From Desulfobotulus pelophilus (GTDB lineage Bacteria; Desulfobacterota; Desulfobacteria; Desulfobacterales; ASO4-4): a stretch of 64,000 nucleotides of DNA. The notes beneath the pieces were generated by a model. The model had not been told where the DNA came from. It made no database searches and saw nothing but the letters and a program-made list of their open reading frames with translations. Made by a program: the position numbers and the translations under genes. Each line of letters begins with the position of its first letter. The stretch's first letter is position 1. Where the stretch lies: the NCBI RefSeq assembly GCF_026155325.1, contig NZ_JAPFPW010000011.1:62001-126000 (forward strand), written 5' to 3'. Shown here piece after piece: positions 54,910 through 62,874 of this stretch.

Positions 54910-55374
54910 ATGGGAGAGCGGGTTCTGATAAAAAAATACGCCAACCGGCGTTTGTATGACACGGAAAAAAGTAAGTACGTTACCCTTGCGGAAGTCCGGA
55001 ATCTGATTCGGGAAGGTCGCAGTATCCATGTGGTGGATGTGAACACGGAGGAGGATGTCACGGCTTTTATTCTGACGCAGATTGTGCTTGAGGAGGCCCG
55101 CCAGAAGAATGCCCTTCTGCCCGTACCTCTGCTGCATCTGATCATCCGCTATGGGGATAATGTTCTCAGTGAATTTTTTGAAAAGTATCTTCAGCAGATT
55201 CTTGGAAACTATCTGCACCAGAAATCAGCCTTTGATGAACAGTTCCGCCGGATGCTGGATCTGGGTATGGATATTTCTGGCATGGCACAGAAAACCATGA
55301 CCGGCATTTCACCTTTTAGACCGTTTATGGAATTTTTTACGCCAGAGAAAGAAGAAGATCCTCCCAAGAAATAG
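54910..55374 (+). CDS. phaR: Polyhydroxyalkanoate synthesis regulator PhaR
   Basis: A 154-residue protein whose N-terminal half is the PHB accumulation regulatory domain: VLIKKYANRRLYDTEKSKYVTLAEVRNLI near residues 5-33, VVDVNTEEDVTAFILTQIV near 40-60. Such repressors bind DNA and free polymer granules. When granules form they leave the DNA and phasin genes are switched on. The start at 54910 has GGAG upstream. It is divergent from two small phasin-like genes. No PHA synthase gene is in the window. Confidence 0.88.
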   Translation: MGERVLIKKYANRRLYDTEKSKYVTLAEVRNLIREGRSIHVVDVNTEEDVTAFILTQIVLEEARQKNALLPVPLLHLIIRYGDNVLSEFFEKYLQQILGNYLHQKSAFDEQFRRMLDLGMDISGMAQKTMTGISPFRPFMEFFTPEKEEDPPKK

Positions 55375-55735
55375 GTTTTCTGTTTTTTGCAGGTTTCTTT
55401 TTTTGAAGAAAATAGTTTCCGGCAAAATCATTTCATGGGGGCATTGCCGTTCTGAGGGTAATAAGGGTGCAGCCTGATCCGGGGCAAAATTTTTTCTGAC
55501 TAGCCGGGCTGCTGCGGGAATTATGTTTCCACATGCACCAGGTGATGACGGATGACAATCTGCTTCAGTGTTTAGACCTGTCAGGCGGTTCCGCAGCAAA
55601 TATTGCCCAAGGGCAGTTGTTCAATGAAAATAGTCCCTTCCTTCAGGCTGGGGCTATTTTCATTAGGATGACAGGTGCATGTTCCCAGCAAGGCCCATGG
55701 TCTGTACCTGTACAATAAAACAGAAAGATGAATGC
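55375..55735. other. Spacer after phaR containing a long hairpin
   Basis: No gene. It holds a large inverted repeat (55623-55664) and several G-rich and C-rich runs. The hairpin lies about 70 bases before the RluA gene. Confidence 0.6.
55623..55664. repeat. Long inverted repeat (15-bp arms)
   Basis: AATGAAAATAGTCCC and GGGGCTATTTTCATT match at 14 of 15 positions around a 12-base loop. It looks like an intrinsic terminator working on both strands, or a small mobile palindrome. Confidence 0.7.
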
Positions 55736-56404
55736 ATGATAGAGGCCATGTATGAAGAGGCTGGGGTGGTTGTTCTTTTTGAAAGTGAAGATCTGCTGAT
55801 CGTTGATAAGCCTGCAGGGGTTGCGGTGATACCTGAGCGGGATAAAACGGCTCCTTGTCTTTTACATAAAGTGGAGACGTGTTGCCGGAACCGGCTTTAT
55901 GTTGTTCACAGGCTGGACAAGGAAGTAAGTGGTGTGCTGGTTTTTGCCAAAAAGGCGGCCGCTCATCGCTTTCTGAGTATGGAGTTTGAGCATCGAAGGG
56001 TTCAAAAAAATTATCTTGCTCTGGTACATGGTTTGCCGGACAAAAAGACAGGTTCTCTCCGTGCACCTATCCGTGCCTTTGGGTCAGGGCGTATGGGAGT
56101 GGATGTCCTGAGGGGCAAGGAAAGCCTCACTCACTGGCATCAGATTGGTGAGTATGGTGACAAGGCTCTTCTGGATGTGTTTCCTGTAACAGGCAGGCGT
56201 CATCAGATCCGGGTTCACCTTTATCATATGGGGTATCCCATTGTGGGCGATCTCCGATATGGCGACAGGGGCCTTCAACAGGAATGGGAGCGCCTTATGC
56301 TGCATGCCCGCCACCTGACGCTGCCTCTTCCAGATGGCGGATCCGTCCATGTAAAATCACCTGTTCCAGAGGCTTTCAGTCGTCTTTGCAATGGCTATGA
56401 ATAA
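55736..56404 (+). CDS. RluA-family pseudouridine synthase
   Basis: A 222-residue enzyme that converts uridine to pseudouridine in ribosomal or transfer RNA. LLIVDKPAGVAVIPE near residues 20-34 and the catalytic motif VVHRLDKEVSGVLVFAK near 55-71 (catalytic Asp in HRLD) are diagnostic. The C-terminal VTGRRHQIRVHLYHMGYPIVGD is also typical. There is no S4 domain, as in RluA/RluC short forms. The start at 55736 (MIEAMYEEAG) is uncertain; a second ATG four codons on is possible. Confidence 0.9.
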   Translation: MIEAMYEEAGVVVLFESEDLLIVDKPAGVAVIPERDKTAPCLLHKVETCCRNRLYVVHRLDKEVSGVLVFAKKAAAHRFLSMEFEHRRVQKNYLALVHGLPDKKTGSLRAPIRAFGSGRMGVDVLRGKESLTHWHQIGEYGDKALLDVFPVTGRRHQIRVHLYHMGYPIVGDLRYGDRGLQQEWERLMLHARHLTLPLPDGGSVHVKSPVPEAFSRLCNGYE

Positions 56405-56411
56405 TGGTTTG

Positions 56412-56421
56412 TTGCATTGCA
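56412..56421. promoter_or_regulatory. Third TGCA-N-TGCA site
   Basis: TTGCATTGCA resembles the PhaR-type dyads at 54737 and 54884 and lies upstream of a possible -10 (TATGCT at 56442) of the FMN reductase gene. Chance occurrence is possible. Confidence 0.35.
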
Positions 56422-56640
56422 GGTATTCAATGAAATGAAATTATGCTAGCATGGTACACTTTCCAGGTTAATGGGCAGGCTTTTTCTCTGGCCAGCCTGT
56501 AACATCGCGCGCACCGGTTTGCTGGTAGATCTCCTGCTGGTTTGCATGGAGATGACAGTGCTACCAGAAAAAAGTTTCTCTCCCGCAGCCATTGGATGTC
56601 CGTCCGTATGTGGTTCCTTCATTCTTGAAAGGAGAAAGAA

Positions 56641-57186
56641 ATGGAAAAGATTCGTGTATTGGGTATCTGCGGCAGCCTCCGGCAACATTCCACCAACATG
56701 GGACTCCTGCGATACGCGCAGCAGGCGTCACCGGAAGGGCTTGCAATCAGTTTAGCGGATTTATCCCGGATACCATTTTATAACAGCGATATTTCAGAAA
56801 AGCCTGCGGCAGTTAACGATTTTTTCAAAGAGCTGGAGCAGGCAGATGCCCTGCTTTTTGCCTGCCCGGAGTATAATTATTCCATTGCCCCTGTTTTAAA
56901 GAATGCATTGGACTGGGCCTCCCGCGAACCTGAAAACCGTCTTCTGGCTGGAAAGGCAGCGGCCATGATGGGGGCGGGTGGAGGAATGGGAACGGCCAGG
57001 GCTCAGTATCATCTCCGTCAGGTCTGTGTATTTCTGAATCTTCATGTTCTGAACGCTCCGGAAATTTTTTGCAATGCTTTTGCCGGCGGTTTTGATGAGG
57101 AGGGTAACCTCATGGATGAAAAGATCCAGAAGCAGATAGGTAAGCTTATGACAGCCCTGAATGCGTGGACCCTGAAGCTGCGGTAA
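56641..57186 (+). CDS. NADPH-dependent FMN reductase
   Basis: A 181-residue flavodoxin-fold reductase. GICGSLRQHSTNMGLLRYA near residues 8-26 is the FMN phosphate-binding segment and CPEYNYSIAPVLKNALDW near 75-92 the flavin ring region. AAMMGAGGGMGTARAQYHLR near 107-126 closes the site. The family reduces quinones or flavins with NAD(P)H in the cytosol. GAAAGGAG lies 5 bases before the ATG. A dyad TCGGCCT/AGGCCGA (57294-57310) follows the gene. Confidence 0.9.
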   Translation: MEKIRVLGICGSLRQHSTNMGLLRYAQQASPEGLAISLADLSRIPFYNSDISEKPAAVNDFFKELEQADALLFACPEYNYSIAPVLKNALDWASREPENRLLAGKAAAMMGAGGGMGTARAQYHLRQVCVFLNLHVLNAPEIFCNAFAGGFDEEGNLMDEKIQKQIGKLMTALNAWTLKLR

Positions 57187-57635
57187 CACCAGAGCTCGGC
57201 CAGTATTTTCGTTGTATGAATCCCCCTGTGGAGTCCCTTCCCGGAAAAGCTGGAATTCAGTTCCAGAGAAGTGGGCAGGCAGAACGGCTTTTGTCGGCCT
57301 GACAGGCCGATTCGTTATGGCAAAAGTCTTTCAGACAAGCCTTTTGTCATTTTTTGCAATTGGACCATCAGTACGGTCTATCCCGTTCATACCTCTATAG
57401 CGTTATGTCAGAAGGCAGCGACTTTGCCTCTGCGGGCCCAGACTTTCATTGAAACGACTGCAAGGATTTCCGGCAGTTGCCTGCCTGTTTTCTTATCGTT
57501 TTTTTGACTGAGGCATATCATTATCCGGCATGACTTTGCTCGAAATCCTGTTGATTCCTTGCACCTCCCTCTCAGTTGATCCGGGGATGCCATGGTTTGT
57601 ATACCATGGTATTCCCCCGTACCGGTTGGAATATT
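57187..57635. other. Spacer with a short hairpin, no gene
   Basis: About 450 bases with no supported gene. It contains a TCGGCCT-GAC-AGGCCGA hairpin at 57294-57310, perhaps ending the FMN reductase transcript, and a T-rich stretch near 57490-57510. Confidence 0.5.
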
Positions 57636-58544
57636 ATGGATAACGATCAGCGGATACAGTATCGGCTTCTGCAGCCATTTGTCCGGATATTTTCCCGTAG
57701 GAATAGCATTCTTTGGATTTCTCTGTGCCTGATGTTCATGGCCGCCTTTCTGGGTATTTTGGCAAGCTCTTTGCCGGGAGAATCTGCCCTGGACCGTATA
57801 TCCAAAACCGGTGTGATACGGATCGGCTATGCTGGCGAAGCTCCTTTTGCATGGCGCAGTGAGTCATCTGTTGTTACAGGAGAGGCACCAGAGGTTGCCA
57901 GGGCTGTTTTGAAAAAAATGGGTATACGCACCATAGAATGGGTTGAGGTGGATTTTGCTTCCCTTATCCCCATGCTTCAGGCCGGGCGTTTTGATATGAT
58001 TGCAGCGGGCATGTTTATTTCTCCGGAGAGGGAAGGGCAAATTGCTTTCAGTTTGCCTACGGCCTGCATGGAATCCGCATTGCTGGTACAGAAGAACAAT
58101 CCGCTGGGACTCAGCAGTTACCGGGATATTGCGGGCAGGTCTGATGTTGTACTGGCGGTTCTGAAGGGTGCCGTGGAGATGGAGCAGGCCATCCATGCCG
58201 GGATTCCCCAGAACCGCATACTGGCTTTTCCCGATCCGGAACTGGCTGTTCGTGCCATGCGTCATGACATGGCCCATGCGTTTGCCCTTACAGGCCCGAG
58301 CGTCACTTTTCTTGCCGGTGTGCATGCTGATATGGAGAGGGCTCTTCCCTTTGATGGCGGAGGACGGGTGACGGGATGCAGTGCTTTTGGTTTTCGCATG
58401 GAAGAAAGAGATCTTTTGGCGCATTTTGACAGGATGCTGAAAACCTATGTGGGCAGTCAGGAGCACCGGAAGCTGGTTGCTTCCTTTGGATTTACAGAAG
58501 AGAATGTTGCTTTCGCAGTCAGGTTTGGGGCAGGGGAGGAATAA
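57636..58544 (+). CDS. Family 3 solute-binding protein with an N-terminal membrane helix
   Basis: A 302-residue periplasmic protein of the amino-acid/ectoine-binding type (SBP_bac_3). An N-terminal helix (about residues 25-45: LWISLCLMFMAAFLGIL) precedes the two lobes: TGVIRIGYAGEAPFAW near 58-73, LQAGRFDMIAAGMFISPER near 115-133 and GRSDVVLAVLKGAVEMEQA near 165-183. No permease is adjacent. It lies 2 bases before a hybrid histidine kinase gene, so it probably acts as the sensor part of that system. The ATG has GGAAT upstream. Confidence 0.85.
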   Translation: MDNDQRIQYRLLQPFVRIFSRRNSILWISLCLMFMAAFLGILASSLPGESALDRISKTGVIRIGYAGEAPFAWRSESSVVTGEAPEVARAVLKKMGIRTIEWVEVDFASLIPMLQAGRFDMIAAGMFISPEREGQIAFSLPTACMESALLVQKNNPLGLSSYRDIAGRSDVVLAVLKGAVEMEQAIHAGIPQNRILAFPDPELAVRAMRHDMAHAFALTGPSVTFLAGVHADMERALPFDGGGRVTGCSAFGFRMEERDLLAHFDRMLKTYVGSQEHRKLVASFGFTEENVAFAVRFGAGEE

Positions 58545-58546
58545 GG

Positions 58547-60730
58547 ATGCGGTCAGGTCAGACTTTTTTTTTCAAAAAAACTGAAAATAGCCGTTTTGCC
58601 ACCGGATATCAGCCTTTACTGGCGACAGGATTTATAGCATTTTTTTCCTGCCTCCTTCTGTATGGAAGTAATACTTTGTGGCAGAAATCCTATGCTATGT
58701 ATATTCCCATAAGTGATAATCTCTGCCAGTCACGTCATGCTGTATTTCAAGCCTTTCTTGCTGGATCGGAGAATGGGAACCATGCAGATTCATCTGACAG
58801 CGAGATTTTTTACTACCTGGATAAAGCAAAGCTTTCTGTTCGTGATGCCATGGAAGGACGCAGTACCTTACAGGGGATTCCTGCCGAAATACCGGAAGGA
58901 GAGTTGCTGAAACTGCTGGAACAGTACAGCGCATCACTGAATCGACTGGACAGGCTCATGCGGGAAGGGGAGGAGGTGGATCAGGATGGAAGCCAGCTTG
59001 CCATTTATCAGCAGAAAACCTTCCGTGAGCTGAGGCAGGCAGCCAGTACCATTGATACCTTTCTTGCCCTCCGTCTTGTGGAAGAAATGGCTGTTCGCCA
59101 GCAATGGCAGCGTGCAGGTGTACTGTTTTGGCTGGGGTTTCTCTCCCTGTCTCTTGTTTTTCTCTGGCGGGGAAGTCAGGCAGAAATTCGTCAGGGCCGA
59201 CAGGAGCAGTTGACGAGGGCGCTTCTTGCGAGTAGCCGTGATGCTGTTTTTGTAAAGGATCGTCAGGGAAAATACCTGCTTTGCAATAAAGCCATGGAAG
59301 TATTTACGGGTATGCCTGAGAAAGAGATTTTGGGAAATGATGACGAGGGTATTTTTTCTCCCCCAACAGCCGCCATGCTCAGGGCAGATGATCAGGCAAT
59401 CCTGAGTTCAGGCAGGGCAATCATGCAGGAGGAAATACTCACCTCAGGTAGTGGTACCCTGCGGATATTCTTTACATCCAAGGGTCCTCTTTTTGATCGC
59501 GAGGGTGAGATATTTGGTATGTATGGTATTGCCAGAGACATCACGGAATCTCGGCAGATGGAAGAAGAAAGAACGCTTTTGCAGCAGCAGCTCATACAGG
59601 CACAGAAAATGGAATCCGTTGGCAGATTAGCCGGTGGTATGGCCCATGATTTTAATAATATGCTGGGAATTATCCTTGGCCATCTTGAGTTCTGTGAAGA
59701 GGCCGTGGATAAAGATTCCACTATATATCAAGATCTGATGGAAATGAAAAAAGCAGTAAATCATTCTGTGTCTCTGACACGGCAGCTATTGGCATTTGCC
59801 AGGAAGCAGGAGATTTCTCCCGTTTTGATGGATGCGAATACTGGGGTTGAAAACACCCTGAAAATGCTGAAGCGACTGGTGGGAGAGAATATTCGGATTG
59901 ACTGGAAACCGGGGAAACAGCCGGTATGGATTCAGATGGATCCGGCCCAGCTCGATCAGGTACTGGTTAATCTCTGCATCAATGCCAGAGATGCCATGGG
60001 AGAACATGGAACTCTCCGGCTTGAGGTGGACACGGTGGTGCTGGATGCCGCTTATTGTGCCCTTCATCTGGGCAGTTTTCCGGGGGCCTATGCCCGGCTC
60101 ACGGTGGATGACAATGGGGCGGGTATCACAAGGGACGTACAGGATAAGATTTTTGATCCTTTTTTTACCACCAAAGAATCGGGTAAGGGCACAGGTCTCG
60201 GTCTTTCCATTGTATATGGTATTGTGAGACAGAACAGGGGATTTATTCAGGTTGTCAGTAAGGTGGGCAAGGGTACATCGTTTGCTGTACATCTGCCCCT
60301 TGAAGCAGAGAAGCCTGATTCAGAGGAAACCGCTGACCAGTCCTTTGCTTCGGGGAAAAACCGTGATGCAACCATTCTTTTTGTGGAGGATGATCCCGCT
60401 CTTCTGGACCTTGGAAAAATGCTGCTGGAAAGTTTGTCCTACCGCGTCGTGGCGGCCTCCAGCGCGGAAGAAGCTCTGCAAGGTATTCATGGTTTTTCCC
60501 CTGATCTTCTGATAAGCGATGTCGTGTTACCGGGAATGGACGGGAGGGAGCTTGCAGACCTGTTGAGCAGGCAGTATCCGGGTATGAAAAAACTGTTTAT
60601 GTCCGGATATGGTGCGGGTCACATCATGCATGGCAGAATTGCCTGTGGCAATAAGGAATTTTTTATCCAGAAGCCTTTTTCACGAAAAGAAATGGCTGCC
60701 AGAATTGAAGATATTCTGCTTCGGTCATGA
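58547..60730 (+). CDS. Membrane hybrid histidine kinase with PAS and receiver
   Basis: A 727-residue kinase. Two membrane helices (about residues 22-45 and 190-208) flank an outer helical region. A PAS domain (about 225-340), HisKA (GGMAHDFNNMLGIILGH, His near 365), HATPase (DDNGAGITRDVQDKIFDPFFTT; GKGTGLGLSI) and a C-terminal receiver (about 605-725; ISDVVLPGMDG) follow. The ATG is 2 bases after the solute-binding gene. A terminator follows. No regulator gene follows, so the target of the receiver is unknown. Confidence 0.9.
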   Translation: MRSGQTFFFKKTENSRFATGYQPLLATGFIAFFSCLLLYGSNTLWQKSYAMYIPISDNLCQSRHAVFQAFLAGSENGNHADSSDSEIFYYLDKAKLSVRDAMEGRSTLQGIPAEIPEGELLKLLEQYSASLNRLDRLMREGEEVDQDGSQLAIYQQKTFRELRQAASTIDTFLALRLVEEMAVRQQWQRAGVLFWLGFLSLSLVFLWRGSQAEIRQGRQEQLTRALLASSRDAVFVKDRQGKYLLCNKAMEVFTGMPEKEILGNDDEGIFSPPTAAMLRADDQAILSSGRAIMQEEILTSGSGTLRIFFTSKGPLFDREGEIFGMYGIARDITESRQMEEERTLLQQQLIQAQKMESVGRLAGGMAHDFNNMLGIILGHLEFCEEAVDKDSTIYQDLMEMKKAVNHSVSLTRQLLAFARKQEISPVLMDANTGVENTLKMLKRLVGENIRIDWKPGKQPVWIQMDPAQLDQVLVNLCINARDAMGEHGTLRLEVDTVVLDAAYCALHLGSFPGAYARLTVDDNGAGITRDVQDKIFDPFFTTKESGKGTGLGLSIVYGIVRQNRGFIQVVSKVGKGTSFAVHLPLEAEKPDSEETADQSFASGKNRDATILFVEDDPALLDLGKMLLESLSYRVVAASSAEEALQGIHGFSPDLLISDVVLPGMDGRELADLLSRQYPGMKKLFMSGYGAGHIMHGRIACGNKEFFIQKPFSRKEMAARIEDILLRS

Positions 60731-60766
60731 ATGCAGAGCTCTGTTTTTTGTAGGTGAACAAAAGGG

Positions 60767-60806
60767 GCCCATATGGCTGTACCCTGCGCTATCCATATGG
60801 GCTTTT
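60767..60806 (+). terminator. Rho-independent terminator after the hybrid kinase
   Basis: GCCCATATGG and CCATATGGGC pair perfectly around a 16-base loop and are followed by TTTT. It lies 36 bases after the stop codon. Confidence 0.8.
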
Positions 60807-61045
60807 GGTAGTATATTCAAGGTGGTTGTTATTCCGTCAACGTGCTCTCTTCCCCTTGAATGAGGGCAGAAAGCCCTAAAAGAGCATTTTCCCTGTTGAT
60901 GTATTTCTTAAGATTTTAGAGAGAGGGCAAGGTCTGGAGTGGCTTGCTGCATAGCATTGCATGGGGCGCAGCGTCGCCTTTTCCTAGAGTTACTCAGAGT
61001 TATCAGGAATTTTTTTGATTCCAACAACCGTTGTCAGGAGATGGG

Positions 61046-62032
61046 GTGAGGCTGAGAAAAAGTCTTCGGAATGCCATGCTGGTAATGCTGGTTTCCATTA
61101 CGGCCCTTGGTATTTCTTTTTTCTTGTATATAAGATGGTTTATGGAGGTACGGGCGGGTCTTCTGGAGCTGGCCAGAACCCTGAATCTGGATGGTGACAG
61201 AATTCTTGCTCCGGAAACTTTTAGCGTGGTGCTCACCCTTTCTGTGCTGGTGGGTCTGATTCTGGTGGGCCTCAGTGTCATTTATTTTTACTACCGCCGT
61301 GCCCTTTCCCTTTATCGGGTTCAGAGGCGGTTTTTCAGAAGTTTTACCCATGAACTCAAAACGCCTGTGGCTTCCATCCGACTGTATCTTGACACCTTTA
61401 TCCGGCATGAATTGCCACGGGAAGAAGCACTTCGTTATCTTGGCTATATGAAACAGAATGCGGAAAGACTTTCTGAGCAGATAGAAATGATACTGAATCT
61501 TGCCCGGATTGAGGGAGGCGTGACCCCTCTTGCACCGGAACCCGTGGATCTTGGCCGAAAAATTCAGGCCATTCATGCCTCGCAACCTCATCTTGCGGTT
61601 TTATCCCTCGTGGTGACAGGGGAGAAGGATCCATTGTTTTACCCCGTAGATCCTGTCTTATTCACCATGGTGGTGACCAACCTCATGGAAAATGCACTGC
61701 GCTACAATGACTCGGACAAACCCGCTATGTTGGTAAACCTTGATAAAAGAGAAAAAGACATTCTGCTTTCATTCAACGATAATGGGCTGGGGCTTCAGAA
61801 AAAGCATTTGAAGTCTGTTTTCAGGAGATTTTTCAGGGCCAACCCTATGGGGCCCACACCGGGCACCGGGCTTGGGCTGCACCTTGTCGGTCATCTGGTA
61901 CGCATGCATAAAGGACGCATATGGGCAGAGAGCGATGGCCCCGGCCGGGGCTCGACCTTTCTGATCAGCCTTCCCCTGAAAAAGAGGGACCTTGCCAAAA
62001 ATGAAAAAAAGAATTCTGATAATAGAAGATGA
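61046..62032 (+). CDS. Sensor histidine kinase (OmpR-type pair)
   Basis: A 328-residue kinase with helices at about residues 10-30 and 60-85, a short outer loop, and no HAMP that is clear. The HisKA domain shows FTHELKTPVASIRLYLDT with phospho-His near 110, and HATPase has NLMENALRYND, FNDNGLGLQKKH and GTGLGLHLVG. The GTG at 61046 has AGGAG 5 bases upstream. It overlaps the next gene by 32 bases, so kinase and regulator are coupled. The signal is unknown. Confidence 0.9.
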   Translation: MRLRKSLRNAMLVMLVSITALGISFFLYIRWFMEVRAGLLELARTLNLDGDRILAPETFSVVLTLSVLVGLILVGLSVIYFYYRRALSLYRVQRRFFRSFTHELKTPVASIRLYLDTFIRHELPREEALRYLGYMKQNAERLSEQIEMILNLARIEGGVTPLAPEPVDLGRKIQAIHASQPHLAVLSLVVTGEKDPLFYPVDPVLFTMVVTNLMENALRYNDSDKPAMLVNLDKREKDILLSFNDNGLGLQKKHLKSVFRRFFRANPMGPTPGTGLGLHLVGHLVRMHKGRIWAESDGPGRGSTFLISLPLKKRDLAKNEKKNSDNRR

Positions 62033-62720
62033 CCCCCATCTCAGGGAAGGGATCCGTTTGAACCTTCACCTTGGTGGATACGAGGTGCTTTGTGCGGCTT
62101 CCGGCCAGGAGGGTCTGTTTTTCTGGAAGTCGGAAAAAACAGACCTTGTTATTCTGGATCGCATGCTTCCGGACATGGATGGGCTTCGGGTGCTGGAAGA
62201 TATCCGAAAAATGGATAAGAATTTTCCCGTACTGATTCTCTCCGCAAAGGGAGAAACGGAAGACAGGAAAAACGGTCTACGCAAAGGATGTGATGATTAC
62301 ATGTCCAAGCCCTTTGACCTGCAGGAACTGGAACTGCGCATGGAAAGGCTGTTGTACAGGGTAAAGGAGGGCGGCAGAAGTTCGGAAGAAGATTATCTGT
62401 TTGGTGATAATCGCATAGACTGGGAGAGGCGTGTAGCCATAGCGGGTAAGGAGGAGGTGTCCCTTACGGATCAGGAGTTCCGTATTTTGAGGTATTTTGC
62501 GGAAAATCCAGGAAAGCCCGTGAGTCGAGAAGCCATCCTTACCCGTGCTCTGGGCTATGCCGCACCGATTGCAACCCGAACGGTAGATAATTTTCTTGTG
62601 CGGTTTCGGCGGTATTTTGAGAAAAACCCCCGGAAACCGGAGTTTTTTAAAAGCATCCGGTCCGTTGGCTATCTGTTTGATCCTTTTGGAGAAAAAAAGG
62701 GGAAAGAAGATAAGGACTGA
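62001..62720 (+). CDS. OmpR-family response regulator
   Basis: A 239-residue regulator. The receiver (residues 3-120: ILIIEDDPHLREG, phospho-Asp in LVILDRMLPDMDG, SKPFDL with its Lys) is followed by a winged-helix effector (about 130-230: SLTDQEFRILRYFAENPGKP, RTVDNFLVRFRRYFEKNP, KSIRSVGYLF). The ATG lies within the end of the kinase gene. A terminator follows 90 bases downstream. The target genes are not known. Confidence 0.94.
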   Translation: MKKRILIIEDDPHLREGIRLNLHLGGYEVLCAASGQEGLFFWKSEKTDLVILDRMLPDMDGLRVLEDIRKMDKNFPVLILSAKGETEDRKNGLRKGCDDYMSKPFDLQELELRMERLLYRVKEGGRSSEEDYLFGDNRIDWERRVAIAGKEEVSLTDQEFRILRYFAENPGKPVSREAILTRALGYAAPIATRTVDNFLVRFRRYFEKNPRKPEFFKSIRSVGYLFDPFGEKKGKEDKD

Positions 62721-62810
62721 ACCGGTGGAGAGCTGCCCGAAAGGTTCTTTCATCCGGCCGCACTCCGAAGGCTGGATGAGTGACCGGAATGAAACGGTAC
62801 CGGAGCAGGT

Positions 62811-62835
62811 AAAAAGGGCAGGAAGCCCTTTTTTT
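62811..62835. terminator. Terminator between the two-component operon and lpd
   Basis: AAAAAGGGC and GCCCTTTTTTT pair around a 5-base loop, with an A run on one side and a T run on the other. It can end the plus-strand regulator operon and the minus-strand lpd gene. Confidence 0.8.
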
Positions 62836-62874
62836 CTGCCCTTGGAATGCTGAAGGAGGTAAGAATGGCAGATA

